This document shows positions 1 to 6,644 of a stretch of 7,198 nucleotides of DNA, piece after piece. How positions within the stretch are numbered: the stretch's first letter is position 1; each line of letters starts with the position of its first letter. The notes beneath the pieces are model-generated. The model made no database searches. It saw only the letters and a program-made list of their open reading frames with translations, and was not told the origin of the DNA. The translations under genes were made by a program, and so were the position numbers. This stretch comes from Actinomycetota bacterium (GTDB taxonomy: Bacteria; Actinomycetota; Actinomycetes; Actinomycetales; Microbacteriaceae), in NCBI GenBank assembly GCA_027728145.1, contig JAQBZV010000051.1, positions 1 to 7,198 on the forward strand, written 5' to 3'.

Positions 1-539
<539 letters not shown>

Positions 540-560
540 TCATCTGGCCACTAAGCGCAA

Positions 561-582
561 AGGGCGAGCCGAAGCTCGCCCT
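561..582 (-). terminator. UUCG stem-loop between rpmA and obgE (weak terminator or processing element)
   Basis: A perfect 9-bp inverted repeat (561-569 with 574-582) encloses four bases. On the transcribed minus strand it reads AGGGCGAGC-TTCG-GCTCGCCCT, so the loop is the very stable C(UUCG)G tetraloop. Only three U residues follow before GCGC, so it lacks the long U tract of a classical intrinsic terminator. It may attenuate transcription, or stabilise the rplU-rpmA message and lower obgE expression relative to the ribosomal genes. The hairpin is seen directly. Its function is inferred. Confidence 0.7.
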
Positions 583-602
583 CGCACTACAGTGTGAAAA
601 TC

Positions 603-860
603 TTAGGTGGCGGAGTCGACCACGGCGACTATTTTGCGGCCGCCTTTGGAGCCAAACTTCACTTCGCCTGCTGCGAGGGCAAACAGGGTGTCGTCATTGC
701 CGCGTCCCACATTGTCACCGGGGTGAAAGTGGGTTCCGCGCTGACGCACGATGATTTCGCCGGCTTTGACGACCTGACCGCCGAAGCGCTTCACTCCCAG
801 GTACTGGGGGTTGGAGTCGCGACCGTTACGAGTCGAGGACGCACCTTTTTTGTGTGCCAT
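603..860 (-). CDS. rpmA: 50S ribosomal protein L27 (bL27)
   Basis: bL27 is a large-subunit ribosomal protein whose N-terminal tail reaches the peptidyl transferase centre. The 85-aa product begins [20 protein letters not shown], followed by LGVKRFGGQ, the conserved bL27 N-terminus. It also has the family stretch [15 protein letters not shown] and ends in a [13 protein letters not shown] tail. Length is typical of the family. The AHKKG sequence follows directly after Met, so there is no cleavable N-terminal extension of the Firmicutes kind. The ATG at 860 lies 11 nt after the rplU stop. Its Shine-Dalgarno (AAGGGG, within AAGTAAGGGG) overlaps the end of rplU, so translation is probably coupled. 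The stop is TAA at 605-603. Confidence 0.99.
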   Translation of the reverse strand: MAHKKGASSTRNGRDSNPQYLGVKRFGGQVVKAGEIIVRQRGTHFHPGDNVGRGNDDTLFALAAGEVKFGSKGGRKIVAVVDSAT

Positions 861-871
861 GAGCTAACCCC

Positions 872-1186
872 TTACTTCTTCGTGATGCCGGTGACTTTAA
901 TTTTCGTCAGGTCCGCACGGAATCCCTGACGAGCCTTGTAGCCGGTCTTGTTCTTGTATTTCTGGATGACAATCTTGGGGCCGCGAAGATCCTCGATAAC
1001 CTCGGCGCTCACCGTGATTTTGGCGAGCTCCGCCTTGTCGTGAGTGACCTTGTCACCATCGACGTAGAGCACCGGCGCAAGAGTCAGGGATTTTTTTGCC
1101 TGGGCGGAAAGTCGGTCTACCGTAATGATGGATCCAACTTCAACTTTTTCCTGGCGCCCACCTGCGCGCACAACCGCGTAAACCAC
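872..1186 (-). CDS. rplU: 50S ribosomal protein L21 (bL21)
   Basis: bL21 binds 23S rRNA in the large subunit. The 104-aa product begins [19 protein letters not shown], the standard actinobacterial bL21 start. It carries the C-terminal RNA-binding segment around residues 74-90 ([16 protein letters not shown]) and ends in KVTGITKK. Length is normal. The start is GTG at 1186. No better in-frame ATG lies upstream, and the homologous N-terminus MVYAVV begins exactly here. A weak AGG-type Shine-Dalgarno sits about 8 nt upstream. It is first in the rplU-rpmA-obgE group and is preceded by a 109-bp gap holding a candidate promoter. A TAA stop 11 nt before rpmA indicates coupled expression. Confidence 0.99.
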   Translation of the reverse strand: MVYAVVRAGGRQEKVEVGSIITVDRLSAQAKKSLTLAPVLYVDGDKVTHDKAELAKITVSAEVIEDLRGPKIVIQKYKNKTGYKARQGFRADLTKIKVTGITKK

Positions 1187-1257
1187 GATGCCAACCTGCC
1201 TTGTTACCTAGAAAGTGAGGATGCTCTGAGAAATATCGAAAACAGCACCGAGGGACA

Positions 1258-1286
1258 AGAATAGACCATTGCTGAGCCCCGGGCAA
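1258..1286 (-). promoter_or_regulatory. Candidate promoter for rplU-rpmA-obgE
   Basis: On the minus strand the gap between the uncharacterised gene and rplU contains TTGCCC (1286-1281), a 17-bp spacer, then TATTCT (1263-1258). Each resembles a vegetative sigma hexamer (TTGACA / TATAAT). Transcription would start near 1251, giving a leader of about 65 nt before the GTG of rplU. No intrinsic terminator is visible between the preceding stop (1296) and this site, so read-through from the upstream genes is also likely. It is a sequence match only, and such matches are common by chance. Confidence 0.5.
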
Positions 1287-1295
1287 CCAGAAGAA

Positions 1296-2684
1296 TCACC
1301 AGACGAAGCCATATCCCGGAAACTCCCCCACGACAGTGTTGTCCTGGATGTTGAGTACTCGAACTACCGTGCCCTGAGCGATCTGGTCAGCGGTCAAACC
1401 CTGGTATCCCAGCGGACTGCCCTCCGGGTTGAACTCCACCAACAGGAATTGCCCATTGGGCGACAACGCAATGTTGCCGATACTGCCGGGGGTGTCGAGA
1501 GACCCGGTCACCAGGGTGTGAATTCCGTCGGAATCCTCTCTGGTCACAATCGAGAAGGGGTTACCGTCTCCCAAACCGGGCAACTGCGCCCGATGGAGCC
1601 GGAGTCCATTGGGCGCCAGCGCAAACTTTTGATGGCGCAGCGACGTCCCCTCAAACTCCCCGCGAGGGACCCGCGTGAGTTCCCCGGTGGCGAGGTCTTG
1701 CGAGAGAGTCCCCAACCCATCCACATATAAAGCTTGGGTGCCCAGGGAATCAAAACCCCACAGTTCGGCTGCGGTTCCGACCGGCAGCACCACCTGGGTC
1801 AGAGGGTTGAACCTCACCAGTTCCTGGTTCTTCTGCCAGACCAGGATTTCGCCACTCTGCGGTGACACCGCAACTGAGCGAACAGACAGAGGTTGACCCG
1901 AAATCCCCCGGACAATCTCCGGGGTTCGGTCACTGAGCACGTCCAGCAAAACCAGAGCCCCGAACACCGACCCTACTGCGGGTGGTGTGACATTCTGGAT
2001 AGTCACCAGAGTGGTACCCCAGGAGGCGTTGGCAAGATCCACAATCTCGAAACCAGCAGGCAAAACTACCTGCTCTGCCACCCCCGAGGAAGGATCAATG
2101 AGCTCAAGTCGCCTCTCGCCGTCCACCTCTCTGACTGCCGCCAGAATCGACGCCACCGGAGTGACCGAGATAAGCCCGGGAGCGGAATACAGAACCTCAG
2201 AACCGGCCACACCGGGCACCGCTCGATGAATTTCGGTGGTGTCCCCCAGGTCACGGAGAAAGACGAAATCAAAACCGCCGGTCGTAAAGGTGGTGGACCA
2301 GGAACCTTCCTGACCAAGGCCGGAGGGTCGTACCCCTGAAATATCAACCCGATACTCGGTGTCAGCGAGTAACGGTTGCTCGAAGGTCAACCGAACACTG
2401 AGCCCATCATCGTCCAGGGTGAAGGGGGCCTCAGGAGTGATCCGAACCTGGTCGATGCCGACTGGGTCAATCGCGCGATCAGAGCGCAATGCGACAAAGG
2501 CGCCCGCTCTCTGGTTCAGCGACGACTCATCAATCTGAACATCCCGAAGCTTGGGGCCCTGGAGCATGCCCCAGGCGCCAACCCCCACAATCACCAGAGT
2601 CAACACCGTCACAATCGCCACCACCAGGGTGCGAAAATCGGTCGTGCCGGGGGTGACGCCGCGATCAGAAAAGGTAAGGCTCAC
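1296..2684 (-). CDS. Uncharacterised membrane-anchored protein, Ig-like region plus beta-propeller-like region
   Basis: I do not recognise this 462-aa protein as a named family. Residues about 18-41 form one hydrophobic segment (LRT..LVVAIVTVLTLVIVGVG), best read as a signal anchor. There is no lipobox and no cysteine anywhere. Residues about 44-136 resemble a bacterial Ig-like domain of the Big_5/SbsA kind: GPKLRDVQID, then a strand-rich stretch, ending in the characteristic WSTTFTTGG. The remainder is beta-rich with recurring S/A-P-x-G turns (VAVSPQSGEILVW about 271-283, FALAPNGLRL about 354-363, IALSPNGQFLLV about 405-416), as in WD40-like or TolB-like propellers. It therefore probably faces outside the membrane. 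The frame is open up to an ATG at 2771, but GTG at 2684 is preferred. A very strong GAGGAGGAGG ribosome site lies 6 nt before it, and starting there removes a non-hydrophobic 29-residue extension. It overlaps the upstream gene by 20 nt, implying translational coupling. The function is unknown. Confidence 0.85.
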   Translation of the reverse strand: MSLTFSDRGVTPGTTDFRTLVVAIVTVLTLVIVGVGAWGMLQGPKLRDVQIDESSLNQRAGAFVALRSDRAIDPVGIDQVRITPEAPFTLDDDGLSVRLTFEQPLLADTEYRVDISGVRPSGLGQEGSWSTTFTTGGFDFVFLRDLGDTTEIHRAVPGVAGSEVLYSAPGLISVTPVASILAAVREVDGERRLELIDPSSGVAEQVVLPAGFEIVDLANASWGTTLVTIQNVTPPAVGSVFGALVLLDVLSDRTPEIVRGISGQPLSVRSVAVSPQSGEILVWQKNQELVRFNPLTQVVLPVGTAAELWGFDSLGTQALYVDGLGTLSQDLATGELTRVPRGEFEGTSLRHQKFALAPNGLRLHRAQLPGLGDGNPFSIVTREDSDGIHTLVTGSLDTPGSIGNIALSPNGQFLLVEFNPEGSPLGYQGLTADQIAQGTVVRVLNIQDNTVVGEFPGYGFVW

Positions 2685-3405
2685 GCGGCACCTCCTCCTC
2701 CACGATGTCACCGGGCACGACCGCCAGGTTCCCGGGTTCTGCAATCTGGGGCAGAACCTGGAAACCACCATTCACGGTGACCCAGGTATCAACCGCGAAG
2801 TCCTGACTCCAACCGGGGTAGTAGACCGGGACACTCACCGGCTGGGCGTCCACCGCGCAGCAGGTAACCACGAAACGGGTGAGGAAGAACACATCGGGGT
2901 CTCCGCTGTCGGTGATGGTGCCCAGAGCGCTGAACGGTTTACCCCTGAAGAACGACGGGTCTTGGGTCTGAATCAGCAAGCTCGCCCAGTCTCGAACGGT
3001 GAGGTTCTCAAAGCCCGAGGTTGTCGATTCGACGTCAATCGCATCCGCGGCGGGAGACGTTGCCACGGTGCCAAAACTTCGGTTTTCCGCGGTGTAACTC
3101 GACAGAGTTGTTGGCGGCAACACCAGCGCAATCGTCACCACCGCGGCAACGAGGCCGAGGGACAGCCACTCCATGATGGAGTGGCCCTTGGCGTGTTTGT
3201 GGCCAGCGTGAGAGTGCCCTTTCGTGGGCACAAAGAACGCTGTGGCCATCAGGGAAACCCCGATCACCGCCATCACCAGGGTGAAGAGGTTGTATCGGGG
3301 GTGGATGTAAAAACCGAGCATGCCCTGCCACCCCAGCCACACTGTCACCAGGGTGAGAACTCCGATGGCGAACACCCCTCGCCACGCCATGACTTTATCC
3401 AGCAC
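2665..3405 (-). CDS. TIGR03943/DUF1980-family (YcgQ-like) putative permease subunit
   Basis: The 246-aa product matches the TIGR03943/DUF1980 type, which is normally encoded beside a UPF0718 permease. Three hydrophobic segments lie at about residues 9-27, 40-60 and 79-97. The region from about 100 to 246 is soluble and contains the family hallmark RFVVTCCAVDAQPV, with adjacent cysteines at 182-183. Between segments 2 and 3 is a histidine cluster, KGHSHAGHKHAKGHS (His 64, 66, 69, 71, 75), a plausible metal-binding loop. The lysines around it suggest it is cytoplasmic and the C-terminal domain external, which is inference. The start used is GTG at 3405, overlapping the permease stop by 11 nt. 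ATG at 3390 (MAWRG) is a reasonable alternative, and neither has a compelling Shine-Dalgarno. The substrate is unknown for the family. A metal(loid) or thiol-linked substrate is suggested by the Cys and His residues. Confidence 0.88.
   Translation of the reverse strand: MLDKVMAWRGVFAIGVLTLVTVWLGWQGMLGFYIHPRYNLFTLVMAVIGVSLMATAFFVPTKGHSHAGHKHAKGHSIMEWLSLGLVAAVVTIALVLPPTTLSSYTAENRSFGTVATSPAADAIDVESTTSGFENLTVRDWASLLIQTQDPSFFRGKPFSALGTITDSGDPDVFFLTRFVVTCCAVDAQPVSVPVYYPGWSQDFAVDTWVTVNGGFQVLPQIAEPGNLAVVPGDIVEEEVPREPYLF
2691..2700 (-). promoter_or_regulatory. Strong internal Shine-Dalgarno that decides the downstream start
   Basis: The minus strand reads GAGGAGGAGG here, 6 nt before the GTG at 2684. 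It lies inside the coding sequence of the TIGR03943-type gene, where it encodes a run of glutamates near the C-terminus (EEEVP). It is the best ribosome-binding sequence in the window. It supports GTG 2684 over the further-upstream ATG at 2771 as the start of the uncharacterised gene. Confidence 0.8.
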
Positions 3406-4369
3406 TGTTCATCACCATCCCCAACGCCAACGAACACAGTCCCACCACGAGCGCCATCAAGGCAATCGATCGACCGGCGAACGTGGTGCGCAGGAGCGCC
3501 ACCATTTTGATATCAATCAGTGGCCCAAAAACAAGGAATGCCACGATCGAGCCTGGCAAGAATGTCTGCGCAAAAGGCAGGATGAAAAACGCATCCACGT
3601 TGGCGCAGACGGAAATCACGAAAGCCAGGATGATCAGCGCCACCACGCTCACAATCGGATCGGTCCCGAGCGCCAACAGCACCTCCCGGGACACCCCCAC
3701 CTGAATTGCACCAGCGATGAAGGCTCCCAGAGTGAGCGCAGGCATCAGGGCGGTGGACTCGGACACAAACAAGGACCCCACCCTCTGCAACTTGGTGTCG
3801 CCACGGTCAGTCGCGGGGAGCGCGCATTCGCGAACAAACTGTGTCGTCAAAATGCTCTCGGGGTTGGGGTGGAGGGAGAACAACCAACCGAGCAGATTCG
3901 CAATGAGGTATCCGGCCACCAGTCGTGCCACCAAAATGCCATCGTCAAAACCAAAAGCTTGATGGGTCGTAATGATGGTGACGGGATTCACAATGGGGGC
4001 TGCAAAAAGAAAGGTGACAGAGTCGCCCACCCCATAGCCGCGGCCCATGAGACCTCGGGCAAGCGGAACATTCCCGCATTCACACACCGGCAAGAACATT
4101 CCAAAAAGTGACACGATTGCGCGCCTGGCAAAGGGATTCTTCGGAAGCCAGCTCTCCAGCCAGGAAGGGGGAACGAACACCTGAACCACAATGGACAGCG
4201 CAATTCCCAACACAATGAAAGGGAGCGATTCAATCAGGAGGGACAGCGCGAGAGTGATGACGTCTTGAAGCTGGCCCCGAAAAGGCGCCAGATTGTCGCT
4301 CGTCCACGACCGCAACGCAATCAGCCCGACAAGTGCTAGCAGAAGCGCGAGGGGAACCAGGCGTCTCAT
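3395..4369 (-). CDS. UPF0718/DUF318 permease (ArsP_1 superfamily, YcgR-like)
   Basis: The 324-aa integral membrane protein has roughly eight hydrophobic segments and the signatures of the PF03773-type permeases. These are PVCECGNVPLARG (Cys 96 and Cys 98), the turn AAPIVNPVT at about 123-131, SVCANVDAFF at about 253-262 (Cys 255), and FGPLIDIK at 281-288. Family members include ArsP, which exports trivalent organoarsenicals, and B. subtilis YcgR of unknown substrate. The next gene is the TIGR03943-type partner, so the YcgR/YcgQ pairing fits better than a lone ArsP. The ATG at 4369 lies 38 nt after the rne stop on the same strand and has only a weak ribosome site. The TAA stop overlaps the next start. 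No frameshift is seen. The exact substrate cannot be told from sequence. Confidence 0.92.
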   Translation of the reverse strand: MRRLVPLALLLALVGLIALRSWTSDNLAPFRGQLQDVITLALSLLIESLPFIVLGIALSIVVQVFVPPSWLESWLPKNPFARRAIVSLFGMFLPVCECGNVPLARGLMGRGYGVGDSVTFLFAAPIVNPVTIITTHQAFGFDDGILVARLVAGYLIANLLGWLFSLHPNPESILTTQFVRECALPATDRGDTKLQRVGSLFVSESTALMPALTLGAFIAGAIQVGVSREVLLALGTDPIVSVVALIILAFVISVCANVDAFFILPFAQTFLPGSIVAFLVFGPLIDIKMVALLRTTFAGRSIALMALVVGLCSLALGMVMNSAG

Positions 4370-4407
4370 GGCTGAAGGGTATCTTCCAAAGCTTGCGAAA
4401 AGGCTCG

Positions 4408-6414
4408 TTACCCGCTCGTTGCTCGACGCCGCCGTTTGGACGTGCCAGGCGCTGGGGCTTCGGGAAGCGCAGCCAAGACAGAATCCAACATTTCGGGGTT
4501 CTCTACCACAGGCTTTTTTGCTCGACGGGTTGTCGCTGCGGGCTTGTCAGCCTCAGCTGTGGACGGTGACGAATGCCCCACGGTGCTCTTAGCAATCTGC
4601 GCAATCGCGTTGCGGGCATCATCCGTGATCTGGTGTGGCGCAACGGCGGGTTGTGAGGAGCCAGAGGATTTACGCTTCTTTGACGGAGCGCTCTCTGACT
4701 TAGATCGCGACACCGGCTCGTGGTGGACGAGGAGACCTCGACCTTGGCATACCTCGCAGGATTCGCTGAACGTCTCCAAAAGGCCCAGTCCGAGCTTCTT
4801 ACGCGTCATCTGAACGAGTCCAAGACTGGTGACCTCGGCGACCTGGTGCTTGGTGCGATCGCGACCCAGGCACTCCATGAGGCGTTGCAACACGAGGTCC
4901 CGGTTAGATTCGAGAACCATGTCGATGAAGTCGACCACGATAATTCCACCGATGTCTCGCAGTCGGAGTTGGCGGACTATTTCTTCGGCCGCTTCCAAGT
5001 TATTCTTCGTGACCGTTTCTTCGAGGTTTCCCCCCGACCCCACAAACTTTCCGGTGTTCACATCGACAACCGTCATGGCCTCGGTGCGATCAATGACGAG
5101 CGAACCACCACTGGGCAACCAGACCTTGCGATCCAGCGCTTTCGCAATTCCCTCATTCACGCGGTATTCCACGAACGGATCGGCATCCGAGGCGTAAGCC
5201 TCCATGCGCGCGATCAAGTCCGGTGCGACCTGGGTGAGGTAGTTCTCGATGGTCGTCGAGGCGTGGGAACCAGAGATGACGATCTTCTGGAAGTCCTCGT
5301 TGAACACGTCACGAATAATTTTGACCAACAGGTCTGGCTCCGAGTGCAGTAAAGCAGGTGCTTGACCTTTCTCCGCTTGCACGGACAGCTCCGCCCACTG
5401 TTTCTGCAAGCGCTCGACATCGCCGGTGAGCTGCTCTTCGGTCGCGCCTTCCGCCGCCGTGCGCACAATGACACCCGCGCTTTCGGGGAGCACCTGCTTG
5501 AGGATCGCCTTCAGGCGGGTGCGCTCCTTGTCAGGGAGCTTGCGAGAAATTCCGTTCATCGCGCCACCGGGGACATACACGAGGTAGCGTCCGGGGAGAC
5601 TAATTTGGCTGGTCAACCTGGCGCCCTTGTGTCCTACGGGGTCCTTGGTGACCTGAACCAGGACTGTGTCACCGGTCTTCAGGGCAAGTTCAATGCGCCG
5701 GGGTCCCGTCGCTCCACCCTCGGCAGCTGCCTCCCAGTCGACTTCACCGGAATACAGCACGGCGTTTCGACCTCGCCCAATGTCGACGAAGGCCGCCTCC
5801 ATGCTGGGCAGAACGTTTTGTACGCGACCGAGGTAGACATTGCCGATAAGGCTCGATTCCTCGGACCTGGCGACATAGTGCTCCACGACGACGTTGTCCT
5901 CGAGAACTGCAATCTGGGTGCGATCGGTAGTTTCACGGACCACCATGACCCGGTCGACACTCTCACGACGGGCCAGGAACTCGGTTTCGGTGACGGTTCC
6001 GCGGCGACGACTACCCTCTCGACCGTCACGACGACGCTGGCGCTTTGCCTCCAAACGAGTCGACCCGCGAACCTTTTGGGGCCTGCTGGAATCTGAGGAT
6101 GCCTCGGAGGGCTTCTTCTCCTCGGTGAGCGGTTTGCGATTTGCGCGCGAGCGTCTCCGGACAACGGTCTCGCCTTCTTGCGACTCGGGCCCCGGCGTCC
6201 AGGTGGGGAACAATCCGGGGTCTGGCGCTTGGAACACCAAGGAGGTGGTCGTGGGGGCGGCGGGTTTCTCCGCTGGTGCCACCTTGGGCTTCGCAGTCTT
6301 GGCCGCCTTTGAAGCGGCTGGAGCCTTCTTTACTGGCTTGTCTGCGGTGCTTTTTTTGGCCGCCGCGGGCTTCTTGGCAGGCTTTGTTTCGTCTTCTTTT
6401 TTACGTGTCACCAT
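4408..6414 (-). CDS. rne: Ribonuclease E/G family endoribonuclease
   Basis: RNase E/G cleaves single-stranded AU-rich RNA in mRNA decay and rRNA/tRNA processing. From ATG 6414 the product is 668 aa. Residues 1-140 are low-complexity and basic (KKPAAAKK repeats, RRRSR, RQRRR) and probably disordered. The S1-like RNA-binding segment starts at GNVYLGRVQNVLPSMEAAFVD (about 191-211). The catalytic metal-binding aspartates are in VVDVNTGKFVGSGGN (Asp 451) and IIVVDFIDM (Asp 495). The Zn-link is CEVCQGRG (Cys 553 and 556). About 100 polar residues follow, ending KRRRRATSG. All key residues are present, so it should be active. It is shorter than the mycobacterial enzyme (about 950 aa as I recall). 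The frame stays open to an ATG at 6495, but that has no ribosome site. ATG 6414 has GAGGAG 10 nt upstream, and GTG 6411 is adjacent. It heads the minus-strand gene train. Confidence 0.97.
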   Translation of the reverse strand: MVTRKKEDETKPAKKPAAAKKSTADKPVKKAPAASKAAKTAKPKVAPAEKPAAPTTTSLVFQAPDPGLFPTWTPGPESQEGETVVRRRSRANRKPLTEEKKPSEASSDSSRPQKVRGSTRLEAKRQRRRDGREGSRRRGTVTETEFLARRESVDRVMVVRETTDRTQIAVLEDNVVVEHYVARSEESSLIGNVYLGRVQNVLPSMEAAFVDIGRGRNAVLYSGEVDWEAAAEGGATGPRRIELALKTGDTVLVQVTKDPVGHKGARLTSQISLPGRYLVYVPGGAMNGISRKLPDKERTRLKAILKQVLPESAGVIVRTAAEGATEEQLTGDVERLQKQWAELSVQAEKGQAPALLHSEPDLLVKIIRDVFNEDFQKIVISGSHASTTIENYLTQVAPDLIARMEAYASDADPFVEYRVNEGIAKALDRKVWLPSGGSLVIDRTEAMTVVDVNTGKFVGSGGNLEETVTKNNLEAAEEIVRQLRLRDIGGIIVVDFIDMVLESNRDLVLQRLMECLGRDRTKHQVAEVTSLGLVQMTRKKLGLGLLETFSESCEVCQGRGLLVHHEPVSRSKSESAPSKKRKSSGSSQPAVAPHQITDDARNAIAQIAKSTVGHSSPSTAEADKPAATTRRAKKPVVENPEMLDSVLAALPEAPAPGTSKRRRRATSG

Positions 6415-6587
6415 TACTGGCGTACTCCTCACACATTCCCCGGCACCACTGGCTGGGAACACAATTGCGCTTCGGCAATGCGCTCGTAGACGCATTGAAA
6501 AAACTAGGTTGTAGGGGTTTTCCCCGTATTCGGATGGTCATCCGAGAAATCTTGTGGTTGCGCTTCGTCGTCTCTGGCGATGGCGCT
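6415..6587 (-). promoter_or_regulatory. Long, structured 5' leader of rne
   Basis: If the promoter at 6594-6622 is used, rne carries an untranslated leader of about 170 nt. It contains a 16-nt inverted repeat at 6530-6545 (minus strand TCGGAT-GACC-ATCCGA). A small GGGG-AAAA-CCCC hairpin follows at 6525-6514, and then a run of six U residues near 6504-6499. Further short repeats (AATGCG...CGCATT, ATTGC...GCAAT) lie around 6460-6497. In E. coli the rne leader mediates feedback control by RNase E itself. A similar role here is inference from leader length and structure only. Confidence 0.45.
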
Positions 6588-6593
6588 AACCCC

Positions 6594-6622
6594 AGTATCG
6601 CACACCGTCACCTAATTCTCAC
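6594..6622 (-). promoter_or_regulatory. Candidate rne promoter
   Basis: The minus strand shows GTGAGA (6622-6617), a 17-bp spacer, then GATACT (6599-6594). Each matches the vegetative consensus at 4 of 6 positions. It overlaps the divergent VKOR promoter region, so the two genes may share regulation. It is a motif match only. Confidence 0.45.
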
Positions 6623-6629
6623 GGGGTGG

Positions 6630-6638
6630 TGTCATAAT
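6630..6638 (+). promoter_or_regulatory. Extended -10 element for the VKOR gene
   Basis: The bases TGT followed by CATAAT form an extended -10 motif (TGn plus a 5/6 match to TATAAT). No good -35 is seen at 16-18 bp, which an extended -10 can tolerate. The first base of the VKOR GTG codon is the seventh base after the hexamer, so the transcript probably starts at the start codon or within a base or two of it. Confidence 0.55.
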
Positions 6639-6644
6639 CAGCGA

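Noticed and set aside
1509..3355. Repeated decamer caccagggtg at 1509, 2622, 3274 and 3346
   Set aside because: On the coding strand each lies over ACC CTG GTG (Thr-Leu-Val) codons in hydrophobic stretches. Preferred codons explain the repeats, and spacing is irregular.
2551..4111. Long plus-strand open frames (about 319 and 263 codons) antisense to the permease and its partner
   Set aside because: They are His/Gln/Arg-rich, show no family resemblance or ribosome site, and lie opposite genes with clear conserved motifs. They are shadows of codon bias.
4370..4407. Search for a metal-responsive operator (Zur-type AT-rich palindrome) before the permease
   Set aside because: The 38-bp gap contains no convincing dyad of that kind, only a HindIII-centred imperfect repeat. 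Metal regulation cannot be claimed from sequence.
4720..6096. Plus-strand open frames (about 210 and 244 codons) antisense to rne
   Set aside because: The minus-strand RNase E/G has all its catalytic motifs across this region. The antisense products have no recognisable domain.
6415..6495. Upstream extension of rne to the ATG at 6495
   Set aside because: No ribosome site precedes that ATG, the added 27 residues are not family-like, and a GAGGAG motif at good spacing supports ATG 6414.
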